From positions 11,868,615 through 11,932,614 of the forward strand of contig JAYGXS010000001.1 of assembly GCA_036362985.1 (NCBI GenBank): 64,000 bases of DNA, in the 5' to 3' direction. Made by a program: the position numbers and the translations under genes. Positions 41,445 to 52,601 of this stretch are shown here, in pieces. The DNA is from Ligula intestinalis (lineage: Eukaryota > Platyhelminthes > Cestoda > Diphyllobothriidea > Diphyllobothriidae). Positions within the stretch are counted from its first letter, which is position 1. Each line of letters starts with the position of its first letter. The notes beneath the pieces are model-generated. The model was not told the origin of the DNA. It searched no databases and worked only from the letters and a program-made list of their open reading frames with translations.

Positions 41445-42666
41445 TCGTGACACTCTAGACAGCCATACTTTTCAATGTAAATCAGCATTCCAAGGAAGTT
41501 TTCCGTGTGAAAATAGACTGAACAGTAGATTTTCAAAGAAGAATTGACTTATAAGCTCATCACATAGACGACATTGAATTTGTGACAGATATTCGGGAGT
41601 GATGTGTTTTTTAAGATGCTAGCGGCGCGACGCAAACTGCCCTTTCACATGCAGTTAGAAATTTAGAATCCTACAGATGAGAATGAACACTTTTAGATGC
41701 TGAAACTAGCGTTACCTGTTCTGGGTACAGAATCCCACGAGGGTTATAGTCTAAAAGCTGATTTGCATTTTTTTCTAAAACGAGTTAAGAGTTAGACTTT
41801 CAGGGTTATTCAGCATATTTGAGTTAAAATCAACTGGAAAAAAAAACAGTCGTCGTAATTTACGATGTGTGGCCTTGAATGCGACCTCATTAAGAATTTG
41901 CCGCCAACGGGGCTCAAAATCGTATGGGTCTGCCTCTTTAGTCGAGTCAGAAAATCACGCGATTGCTGTAAAATCCGTGGCGCAAAACTCAGCTTCATAT
42001 AAAGTGGAGTTTCGATAATCAGTATACAAACCTACTTCATATCGGTTTCGGAGTGACTATTAATCTTTCGCAAATCGGTGGGCCTTTGCGCAATCGTGAC
42101 ACTCTAGACAGCCATACTTTACAATGTAAATCAGCATTCCAAGGAAGTTTACTATGTGAAAATAGACTGAACAGCAGACTTTCAAACAAGAACTGACTTA
42201 TAAGCTCATCACATAGAGGAAATTGAATTTGTGACAGAAAGTCGGGACGCAAGGTGGTTTTAAGATGCTGGTGATGCGACATTGACTGGCTTCCCAGACG
42301 GAGTCAGAAATTTAGAATCCTGCAGACAAAAATTATCCCTTCTAGAAGCTGAAGCTAGCCTTACCTGCTCCGGAAACAGAGCCAGACAAGGGGGGCAATC
42401 CGAAAACTGATTTACATATTTTATAAAACGAGTAAAAATGTTAGCAATTTAGGGGTTTTCAGCAAATATGAGTTTAAATCAACTGGAAAATAACAGTCGT
42501 CTTTATTTATGGTGTCTGGCATTAAATGCAACCTAATTTGAAATTTTCCGCCAAACGGGCTCAAAATCCTATGAGTCTGTGTCCTTAGTAGATTCAAAAA
42601 ACACAGGATTTCTGTAAAATTCGTGAAGCTCAACTTAGCTTCATATCAACTGCAGTTTCGATTATT
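41445..42666. repeat. Tandem duplication, two ~575-bp units
   Basis: Unit 1 is 41445-42020 and unit 2 is 42094-42666, same orientation, 73 bases apart. Shared landmarks in order: TCGTGACACTCTAGACAGCC, GTAAATCAGCATTCC, CTTATAAGCTCATCACATAG, TTAGAATCCT, GCGTTACCTG-like, ATCAACTGGAAAA, GGGCTCAAAATC, CTTCATATAA/CAA, AGTTTCGAT. Divergence is high and spread out, so the duplication is old. No shared open frame of note; small minus-strand frames (41810-41998, 42421-42633) partly correspond. Confidence 0.8.
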
Positions 42667-44900
42667 GTTCAAAACGTTTGCGCAACAGCAATAATTTTTA
42701 AATGGATGATGGCCTCGAAGTAAACCAAGAAAATGCGGGGGAGGTGGGATTCAAACTGGTGGGGACAATTCTGCTTACATACTTTCTATGGATTCATAAA
42801 ATCATGCAGGTTTAGTTCACTGTTCAGGCCATTTAGCTGAAAATTCCAGACACAATTCTGACTGTAGGTAAGCTTTAAGAGTACTCAAGGATTGCTGAAG
42901 TTGTTGCTTACAGCCGAAAAACACAGTTGTTTCAAGCATAAAATGCACTTCAGTGCATGCTCTTTATGACAAATGACTGAGTTTATGAGGAAATCGCTAA
43001 TCCCGAGTGAAAAATGGACCAATTATATAATTATTTTTTGGTTTGCGAAATTTTCACAAGTGTTGGAAATTATGTGCATACATGAGTCAGCATTTCTGGT
43101 CTATGCAAGGCATTTGGAATAACTCTGCATACTAATTAGCTGTCCAGCCTCGTCCAGGTCATCCCCAAAAGCACCATTTAGCATCTCGGTCATAAAGACG
43201 ATCAGCTAGGCTGACTCAGCTCCGTCTAGACATCAAAGTGGTGAAGAAGCACTAGGAAAGAGGTAGGGTACATATGGGGCAAAAACATATGGCCACGATT
43301 GAATGTGCAAGCGCGAAGCTGCAGACCTACTTGGGCCCCGGAAAAACGAGGTTCGAATACGGTAACCGCAGGTCTAAGAATATCCAAAAGGCTTTTCAAA
43401 TTGAACTACCATATTTTACTTCCTCCATTTGCATGTAAATTTGTTTATATATTCGCCTACTCCGTCCATTATAAACCAGTTATTATCCGCCTTTGTTTGT
43501 TTAAACTAGGAGGAATTCATAAGAGCACGAGGTTACGGCGCTAGCGCCGTTTTGAAAGCAGTCAAATTTAGCCTACACATGACGACTTTTCCAAGGAAAT
43601 TTATCCATTATGTCGAAAACTGCAGTCATTAGCGATTATGGATTACCTTTGATTTCCCGGTGTTGTGAGGTTTTGCGCCTTATTTTATTCCTTGTGAATT
43701 GAGGAGAGTTTTTGCGAAAATTTTGGAATTATATTTTCAAAGTTAATCGTATATATCTCTCCCTCTAAGCAGACTGAGTGCACCCATTGCGCCACAATAA
43801 TCGCGGCGCAAACCTGTTCTGATAAAGAACGATGCCGAATAAAATTTTACAAATACGTCTTTCTGATGGTAATAGGTTCCCTCATGCGTGGCCGGCTTTG
43901 GGCCTCCGTGTGCTTCTGTCCAATAGGATTATGCGCAAGCAAGCGCGGTATGAAGTTCAGCTTGGATGGTTAATTGGGCGTCTGTGATTGGCTGTCTCAG
44001 AGACTGCATGTGCCTCTGTATCGCAAACTCGTGAGCAGTGATCACATGATCCTTAACAAGGCGTAGGTGCGAGAGAAGGTGCTAAAAAATTCCTTCGGTG
44101 AATGAGGGTCGCTAGCGAAGTTTTTTACTACCGTAAAAATGACTGCTTTCCTGCCCACCTGAAATTCTGTTATCAGAATTACCTTCTGACCGCTTCAATT
44201 TTCCCTTTTCCCAGATTTTTCTTTAACGATTTTAGTTGAAGCCCACATCAAATTAGTTACAAGGATTTGACCCAGTCTGGGGGCAGATATTCTAATCCGT
44301 AATAGGTGATCAAGAGCAAAAGTATGATAAACATTTGTAGTATGACATGGTTTCATAATTTTAGATGCTACTATAGCTTGAGTCCTACCCTAATAGATAC
44401 GGGTGAAAAATCAGTAGCTGACTTGAAAGGTGTAGGCTCTGATGCGAAAATAAAATCTGAATTAAAAAAAAAACAACAATTGAACGACATGTACTTCTGC
44501 AATATCGCGTAGAATGGCAACGCAATGGTCTTCGTTTTCCTTCATGACACGTCAGAAGTGTTTATCCTAGTGCCTCTGAAGTAAATGCTATATTATTCTA
44601 CTATTTTTCTTCAAAATTGCAAGCTTGCTGTCTAAACAAGTATTCTCTATATGCTGTGGTGCGCATCTGTATTCGGATAAAGGGGATTTTCCTGGAGATA
44701 ACAGTTTTGTCTAATCGTGTCCAGTCTGATTAAGTCAACGAGAAGCTAGCCGTTTGTCAGAATGTTTTGAAAAACCTGCTTTTACTCTGTGTTCAATGAT
44801 AGGGATTGACATAACTGCATCTCGTTTGCGTATGTAGAAGTACCTAACATCAACGTGCTCACTAAACGGGCCGCGCAGTAAATGTATTGAGGAATTAGGG
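42667..44900. other. No gene recognised
   Basis: About 2.2 kb. Contains the 16-base perfect palindrome ACGGCGCTAGCGCCGT at 43535-43550 and a GTGATTGGCTG block at about 43984 of the kind found with repeat family R. The 81-codon frame at 43299-43544 has no domain. Confidence 0.4.
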
Positions 44901-45060
44901 TTAATAGGGCTAACTCTGACAGCTACGATCTTCCAGGCCCAGGAGAGGAGAGAAGTCATAAGAAGGCCAGAGTGGTAGGAACAGTATATTCTGTACAAAA
45001 AAGGAAGAGAAGATAAGCGAAGATTTAACTTGAAGTGGTGTCTGGCGGCAGTCAACGCAT
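44900..45060 (+). repeat. Family R repeat, copy 2
   Basis: ACGATCTTCCAGGCCCAGG, GAAGGCCAGAGTGGTAGG, CAGTATATTCTGTACAAAA: the same order as 22680-22790. Confidence 0.5.
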
Positions 45061-47023
45061 TGAAGTCTGTGTTCAGACGGATTAAGGCCAACCTACTAAT
45101 AGAGGCCAGTCTACTAACGCGGGAATCTCACTGGATGGACTGAGGTCAAGCCACCATGGATTAAGGCCAGGACGGTGGGGCATGGTGCGTACTTCCAACA
45201 GCGTCAGTTCGCGCCTGACTCCCAACACATGACGAAAACTGCCTTCGCGCGAGGTCCTATGCGCGGAGTGACCTCGTCTGTGGCGTCAAGAGTTAGGAGG
45301 GCGTCGGGCTGCAGAGCTACCGCAGATGCACTAGACTAACATGGGGACCAGATCAGGGCATGAAAGGCGTTAATCGGGCTGTGCTCCCACACAAAATTCC
45401 AACCAATGGGTGGGTGGGGGGGGGGGTTGGGCACACGCCGCGCTAGCCACCTGCGTCCAATCCCGCCTCCGGTCTTCTCGACTTTGCCTTGATACCGGAC
45501 TCGGGCAAATGAGGGAGGAGGGAAAGCACGGTAGATACATAGTAAGTCTACTGTGACTTATGACTGATGCACGCGTAAGCCATCCTCTCTGCACCATCAT
45601 GTTGTGGAGTACACGGTGGATTTCGTCAAAATAGACGGTAAAACCTGACATCGGTACCCTGACACAATCCAAAAGCCTACGGACCATCAATGCGCAACTG
45701 ATAGTGCTGCACTGTTTTCCTCGGCAGGTGCATCTCTACCTACACGACGGCCATGATTGAACTTACGAAGTCCTGCACATCTGGCCTCATTGATAAGTAC
45801 TGGGTTTTCCGGGGTTCCACTCAGTTTTCCTCTTCTAGTGACAGATGCCACGTCACAGCAGACTTGCTGGCGGTAATGGAGCAATTCAACCACAGTAGTT
45901 GGAAGTCTATCAGTAAGTTTTCACATTTTTTGCAATGGCATGCTGTTTCTTCAGAGGTAAACTACCTCTGAAATGTCACAGAGGTCCAAGGGGGGGGTCG
46001 TCCGTCCAAATCCCAATAATGGAAGCTTTCTTTATCCTTACTGATCGCACAGACCGGCCATCCTTTCTTCTGCACCTCCATGCCGGCGCATTCTGACCAC
46101 GGACCTTCTTGCTCGCAAACACCACCGACCAACTGTGCTTACGGTAAGATTCTTCGGTCACCAAGAGACCATGTCAGTGGCGATATCATGACGCTGATTC
46201 TTCACCCTAATCAGCTTCTTTAAGGTTCCCTACATCTAGATACATTTTCTAGTGTACAAGGTCACTCAAAATGGCGCCTAAATACAGTGTGTTTTTTAAA
46301 AAATAGACACGTTGAAGCACAGAGGGTATTTTTGCAAATCCGCGTGGGAAGCTAACCTCACATGTGAGAAAAAACTGTAAACAACGAATTTCTCATCGGT
46401 TCTACTTATTTACATGTCAAACTTCAAACAAAGGTGAGTGGCAGCGAGGGCTTTTTTATAAAGGGTTCTTACTGAATTCGATTTTAAATGCTCGTGAACC
46501 TCGCCGACCCATCGAAGCTTGCAGCAAAATTTTTCGTCTGTAGGGTAAAGTGAACGTCGGGTCAACAATGTAGGATACGATATGATCTGACCGGATTATA
46601 GACGATGAACGAATCCCAACAAATATAAGCCAGTAAATATGATAAGGCATAGAAGGCCATAGTGTTCTGAATGATTTAATAAAGTAAGAAAGGGTAGAAT
46701 ATAAGAAATGGGTAAGGGACTCCCAGACAAGTGCAGTCCAGCCATGAATGGGCCGGAGTCCAGAGGCGCAGTCTGGCCAGCGGATCACCGGGTCTGGACA
46801 ACTACAACCGAACAGTAGATCGTCGGTTCTGGGAGTGACTGAGCGTAAACAACTCACCCGCAGTTTTTACACTGGCCTCGGCTTGAGAAGTGATTGGCTA
46901 GTGAGGCCAGACAAGTTCCGACCTTGAAACGTCCGGCGCGCACGCGCTGGCGCACACGAAAGTCAGACATACGGGACATGCATCTGTTAGAGTACAAGGT
47001 CGCTACACGTCTACCAAGTCACC
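45061..47023. other. Repeat-derived sequence without recognised genes
   Basis: Short frames on both strands, none with a domain. Includes a poly-G run (45417-45427), a block GCGATATCATGACGCTG at 46173 related to 47028 and 47849, and GTGATTGGCTAGTGAGGCC at 46893. Confidence 0.4.
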
Positions 47024-47110
47024 ATGTAGGAGGAGATATCGTGACGCCGCTTCGTCACTGTGCATAACTTCTGTCTAAAATCATCGAAGCAAAATTTTAA
47101 AGAGTATAAA
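47024..47110 (+). repeat. LTR-like end block, copy 1
   Basis: TGTAGGAGGAGATATCGTGACGCC GCTTC and about 50 bases of weaker similarity recur at 47848. A TGT start fits an LTR edge, but no internal retroviral-type coding sequence is present. Confidence 0.4.
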
Positions 47111-47539
47111 GTAATCCCACTCCGCGCAAACGCTCGCGGCTGCTAGCAAGTGCGCATGCACCAATGTCCGCCTACCTCGTTCTGGTCAATCACCTTCAAG
47201 GATCTCATAGTGACTATTGCAACGCTCACACATTTTGAGTACTGCCCCCCCCAGGTGCAGACGTGTGGTGGGTGTTAGCACTAATGTGGGAACTCGTAAT
47301 CCCTGACTCATCACGCCAAGGCTGCAGTCACACTGACTGCCCGCACCCTGTCTGGCGTGACCTACTAACACGTCCATTCTCGGCTGCATCCACGCCGGTG
47401 CGTTACCTCGCGCGATCCACCAATGACCTTCAAAGCTGCAGCCAATGTTAGCCCTTCTTATGTCTGCCCCCAGACATCACTCCAGACCTAGCCCGCATCG
47501 CGACTAGACAGTCAAGATTTCGTCCTAACTATTCTTCTT

Positions 47540-47830
47540 TCCATCTGTACAGAATCCACACTTCCTACTTATCTGGCCATTCCAAGACTTCTTCCACCTC
47601 CTAAGGAACAGGGCCTGGAAGATCACAACCGTTAAGGTTAAACCTTATTAGCCTTAACGTTTTTCGATAGATGCACGCTCATCCGACGGCAAACTTCCTC
47701 TGCTACCCCTGTACAGAATGTACCACACTTCCCACCTGACATCCTACTGCCTCTCTCCCCACTCGAAACTGGGCCTGAAGACTACAGCGGCAAGGGTTTT
47801 TACCTTTTAACTTATGTCACTGCCATAGTT
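47540..47830 (-). repeat. Family R repeat, two tandem inverted copies
   Basis: Minus strand carries two units about 165 bases apart, each with TTCTGTACAGA-like, a GAAGGCCAG/GGAAG block and GATCTTCCAGGCCC or CTTCAGGCCC, followed by AACCTTAACGG or a worn version. Together with the LTR-like blocks on either side (47024 and 47848) they suggest a collapsed LTR element. Confidence 0.4.
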
Positions 47831-47847
47831 TCATCTGATAAGGTACA

Positions 47848-47935
47848 ATGTAGGAGGAGATATTGTGACGTCGTTTCTTTACTGTGCACCACTTAAATGT
47901 AAAAAACTCGTTCCAACATTTTGAAGGGTACGCTG
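47848..47935 (+). repeat. LTR-like end block, copy 2
   Basis: TGTAGGAGGAGATATTGTGACG, 824 bases after copy 1, same strand; similarity fades after about 80 bases. Confidence 0.4.
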
Positions 47936-48599
47936 AACAAAATGAAGGTAAACATCACGCTATATTGGTGCTTAATTTTCTCACAGTGCAGCATGCTCTG
48001 AGGTGTACTGAAGGTTAGGCGAATGTTTTTTGCATTTTAAGTGTCCGAATTAGCAAAGGGTGGGTGTGGACGCGTAAATGAGTAAAAAGCGTTGAAGGGC
48101 TTAGCGAAGGCAAGATACTTTTTGTAACAGGTGTGGACAGTAGAATTGATTGGAACCAATAAATTTCCTCAAAACTTGTTCACTGCAAGGCGTCTCTGTA
48201 TAACATAGATAACAAATAGAAAGCACTCATCAGATGGAATCTGTCCACAAAATCCATAAATAATAGTAAGGCCATTGTTCGCTGTAGAGATGAACAGTTG
48301 AAATTAGTAACTTAGAGGTAGAATTATCATTTAAAAATTTATCCTTGCCTGAATGCGTAAAAGTCATACACACCCATGCGTCGGAAACCCTTCTGTCATC
48401 CGAACTATGATGTGATTTGTTCAAACTTTGCACCAAGATCGTCAATTTGTCTATAGAGACAAATTAACGGAGTCTCAATGTAAAGTCCAGTCGAAATCTT
48501 CATGGGTCATCTAGGAGAAAATATGTCATTAAAAATTACCAAATAAAAGCATTATACGGAAGATACGTGGTTTCTATGCTCTTGATTGTTAATAACAAT

Positions 48600-49531
48600 A
48601 AAGACACCGAAGACCGTCTTCATTTTAGGAATAATTTGCCTCTGAAGATTAAATTCACGATGGAAAAAGGGAGAAGGATAATAGTCTACACTTTCTGGAC
48701 ACCCTCATATTTAATCAGGATTGTGATTGAATAAGGCACTATGTTTTCTACAAGAATACGCGAAAAGGGCAATACTTAAAATGCATTAGCCCTTGTACCA
48801 ATAAAACAGAAAGGAAACCTGGCGAATACTCCCTCCCAAAGAACGGGAATCAGCTGCTTTATTGAGATACTAGATAAATAAATTGCCCATATAAAAAACT
48901 TTACTTGCTGTTGGCTATCCAGCACGCTTCAGCCAAAGTACAGCAACTGTTTACGGTCGACATTGGTGGAACAGTCATTTCCGAGAAGAACTCATCATGA
49001 TATCCTTACCTTTTTAGTGGAGTAGGTGTATCATATAAAATACCATAAATCAAAGATTGCATCACACCAAAGAAAGGAAAAAGAATGTAGTTGAATTTAT
49101 ATTCATCAGTTCTACCAAAACTAGTCCAACTACCTGGGCGGCAAAGGATGTGTTACCGTTGCATTCCATTCAAAATCGTGTTTATGAAGTCACATGCACT
49201 TGCGGATGCAAGTACATTGGGCAAACGCAAAGACCGTTGGCAGCTAGGGTCGTTGAACCTTTGCCTAAATGGTTTTTTAAAACAGGAAAACAACATTGCT
49301 CGTTCTTTACTTACGAAACTTCTCCTACATAAAGGTCACACTGCCGAACCAAAAACAGCCTTCCTAGCATTTTTGGGCATGAAACACTCTGATTTTGCGC
49401 TACGTAGAAGTAGCATAAATACGACGGCAGAAATCCGACTTATGCAAGCATATGGACTACGTGAGATAACCTCAATTGCCGTGGTACTCTACAGACCTTT
49501 TGAATTTACTCCCCATCGTGTTGTATGTTAA
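48600..49531 (+). pseudogene. Penelope-like element, RT end and GIY-YIG
   Basis: Three parts. At about 48650-48720 a frame reads IKFTMEKG then HFLDTLIFNQDCD (PLE RT 'FT.E....L.FLD..I'); at about 48905 AVGYPARFS matches the NGYP motif; frame 49057-49332 holds VYEVTCTCGCKYIGQTQRPL, a GIY-YIG opening with YIGQT intact. A frame change near 49255 passes to 49091-49531, whose KGHTAEPKTAFLAFLGMKH and later residues fit the variable endonuclease end. It differs in sequence from the 34.7- and 57.4-kb PLEs, so a separate family. Stops in the RT part make it inactive. Confidence 0.65.
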
Positions 49532-50164
49532 CCTTTCCCCTTTTTACCTTCTTTATCATGGTTTTAATTTGCTATTGTCATTTATTATTCTCTGTGCAGT
49601 GTACAATGACCTTTCTGTTACGCATTCATTTTTTTGTTTAAATTCAAACATTTATGTGCTTTTTATTCGTTACCTAGGTTATGCAGAGACGAATTGCCGT
49701 TTCGGAACCGTCAGGACATGAATTTTTTCCAATAAATAATTCTGTTCAGGTCTGATTTAAATCCATACCGAGAAAAAATGAGTCAAAAAGAGAAATGATT
49801 TCAGTGAAATTTCAAACCATCCCCCTACCTACTTGATCTTAGCTTGAATAAGCTGAACAGCCTCGTCACAGTTACTGATTTCTACACGTCAAACGAAAAC
49901 CGACGTTTTGCCGGGCTGCAGCGACTTTCGTCCTCGCTAATTCCCAGGCTACATCTTCGATGGCATTAATGCATAGCAGAAAACCCTGCGCGGAACGAGT
50001 AAAATATAGTACTAGATCGAGATTCTTGGGGATTGCTCTCTTAGACGCCCCTCAAATTTCGGTGATGTGAAAATTTTGGAAGGACATGTAGTGACTAGCT
50101 GGCCTCAAAGTAAACTCTGCTAGAATCTCACGACTGTGATTCTCAACGTCTGCGAACAGCCAAT
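49532..50164. other. PLE 3' flank and family-R-associated block
   Basis: No gene. 50090-50164 on the minus strand matches 61915-61990 (ATTGGCTGTTCGCAGACGT, GTGAGATTCTA, GCTAGTCACTACA), cut by the gap. Confidence 0.5.
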
Positions 50165-50264
50165 NNNNNNNNNNNNNNNNNNNNNNNNNNNNNNNNNNNN
50201 NNNNNNNNNNNNNNNNNNNNNNNNNNNNNNNNNNNNNNNNNNNNNNNNNNNNNNNNNNNNNNNN
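50165..50264. other. Assembly gap (100 N)
   Basis: Exactly 100 N, a conventional placeholder for unknown length. It cuts into the end of the ~1.8-kb repeat arm. Confidence 1.
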
Positions 50265-52055
50265 TTGAGGTTGTTTATTTTGTTCATTGGGTTGACTTGA
50301 GGTGCAAAATGCTGTTTACTGGAAAGGATTTCGGTTCAGCTCAGTATATTGAGGGCAAAAAGGGGCGAAATGGGGACCAACTCCAACATTTTTTGATATC
50401 CAAGTAACTTCCTACGCTATAAAACGCTGCGGAAAAACTCCTTGTTGTTGCATGTTGTACTACAAAAGAACATTATACGTTCAGAGAACAGAAAATTTTG
50501 TTTTGCGTTCATGAAATTGAGGTTAGTGCAATTATGAGATAGCGCATTATTTTTGGTAAAAGAAGAGAACAATAATTTTATAAAGTACTATTTTGCAAAC
50601 CTGCCAAGTATTGTGCCATAAAATTGAGTAATAAACTTAGAAGGCTGTTATTTGCTGTACCCCACCTTAAGCGTATATGATATATTTGAAGGAAAAGAAT
50701 GCCCAGGACGCTTTTATTAGCATAAAGTAACTAAATCGATTGTACAGTCACTATAAAGTTGAAGACAGCTAACGTAACAAAAAATTGCGTGAGTTGTCGC
50801 GGGACATTGCGAAACAATTTTCTCGAAATCGCTTTGATATTATTGCCAATTTGTTCTGCTTTTGTTATTGTAGAACTGAGACTAGAAGCAAAAAAATATC
50901 CTAAAACTGTTTCGGCTTAAATAGAAATGTTATCTCTTACATTTATAACAGAAGATGTATCCCTAATTTTTACGGAAATCAAAAAAACTGGCCAAAATTT
51001 CCCATTCTGATCTTGACTGAATCTTCGAAAAAATAAAGTACGCATATATCCGACGCCAAAATATATAACTAAAGATTTTTCAAAAGGTAACATGTAGAAA
51101 ATTTCGAAATCAAACCCTAGGCATATTTATTCGCGACTTTTGCTGTGGTGGTTCATTTTTCTCAGCAATGAGTTGACATCTTTGGGTGGTTCTGAAACCA
51201 TGACACGCACAGACATCTGCGTAAGAAAAAATGTTGAAAAGCTCGTTATTTAGGTAAACGCTTTTAAGATAGATCTTAATTTGAAGGTTTTGGTAAGCAA
51301 GCAGACTACAATCATTATTTATGGTCAATCGACTTAAGCCAGTGAAAATCGTGCAGACTTTATTAGCATTTCAAGGAAGATCTGAGCCTCTTCGTAATCA
51401 AAATCCCAAAATAATTACAAAGGAATGTGGCGGAAGGCAATTACTGTTAGCGTACAAAAATGGTGCGTTTACAATTGCACCTGACAATTCTATTTAAATT
51501 TATAAGTCATTGACCGGCATGTCTGCACATGAGCTTAAGAAATATATTACTCCTGTGATCGATCAATGGGCCAAATCAACCGGAAATGCGGTTGGCTTGG
51601 TTCAAGTTAACTCAAGCAATACACAAAAGAAAGATACAACTAGCGATTCTCGCGAAAACATGTTGGAATGCTTACTCGAAATTTCTGCTGTTCGGTAACA
51701 GCCATATTGCACATGATATGGAAGCATATACATCCGAAAATTTTACAAAGCGATTATTTTCCAACATAATTTTACTTGTGCTCCTTTATTTACTCGGCGA
51801 TTTTGCATGAACAGTCATGCAAAACTTAAATTTACCTGGTACGCCCAATTTCGACTTTTTCGTAATTTTCCACTTTGTTAAAAAAAGCTGGTGTTTCTAT
51901 AAAACTTTATACTCCTTCATAAATCGCAATCTGCCCTATTGTGAAGAATGGCCATTAGTTTATTGCTGTAAGAATTTGGGGGCCACAGTTTGGGCTGCGT
52001 TTGAGTAAGAGGGCGTTACTTGTAAGCATCCTTGGATTTCATGAGTTAGGTAACC
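50265..52055 (-). repeat. ~1.8-kb inverted repeat, right arm
   Basis: Reverse complement of 30045-31890, starting abruptly at the assembly gap and ending near 52055, where similarity stops after CTCATGAGTTAGGTAACC. The conserved frame is at 51110-51325 (minus). Another frame conserved at its start is 51510-51698 (plus, TGMSAHELKKYITPVIDQWA); its equivalent in the left arm reads TGMSARELTRYLNSVISQWA but stops earlier. Confidence 0.8.
51110..51325 (-). other. Conserved short open frame in right arm
   Basis: 72 codons aligning without gaps to 30797-31015. It begins at a TTG in both arms and not at an ATG, so it is more likely an internal exon-like or relic segment than a complete small gene. 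No domain recognised. Confidence 0.3.
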
Positions 52056-52374
52056 TGCTGTACGTCTACTGTCCCCCAGCTCGTGCCTGCCAGCGTCTTC
52101 TCTGAGAAAATGGCTCGCGTGAATGCCTGTTCTACGAGACATTTAATACTAGACTATCCTCTTCTTTGCCTAAAGTAGGGTATTTTACTAGCAAATTGCA
52201 GTTGCATGAGGGCGGTGCTGTTAGGGGATCAAAAACTCTATTTGAACTCCAATATAGTATGCAAAATGTAAATTCTAGGGCCGCGGGCTTTCTTCCAACG
52301 CCAATGACATTTGCTTCCTATTTGCATGCCAGTCAAAGGGTGGTGGGTGACGTTTTTGATCAGAATCCTGCAGT
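52056..52374. other. Transition from AT-rich repeat to GC-rich block
   Basis: Short frames only; nothing named. Confidence 0.35.
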
Positions 52375-52601
52375 TTGATGGTAGTTTTCCCTGGCAGGTT
52401 TCCGCCCACATTGATGACTGATGAGACCCACCCAACTGCCTCGTCCAGCAGGGAGGTCAGGACAGGTCTATCCGCTCGCACCCGTCGGCGAAGCAACCCA
52501 CCCATCACCAAGATGGATATAGTCCTGACTTCAGGTAGACCTGCCCCAATATTTCGAGGTGGCCTCGGGAAAGCACAGACAACGGCTGGTTGTCAGGCGC
52601 G

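Noticed and set aside
41445..42666. Possible satellite or CRISPR-like array
   Set aside because: Only two long diverged units; no short direct repeats with regular spacers, and the genome is clearly eukaryotic.
44735..45091. 118-codon minus-strand frame
   Set aside because: Runs antisense through a family-R repeat, whose other copies do not keep the frame open.
45370..45690. 106-codon minus-strand frame with a poly-Pro stretch
   Set aside because: The proline run comes from a poly-G tract; no domain or conserved copy.
48640..48670. CTGAAGA near the PLE at 48.6 kb as a hammerhead motif
   Set aside because: No GAAA box at the right distance with a supporting stem, and it lies within the RT coding remnant.
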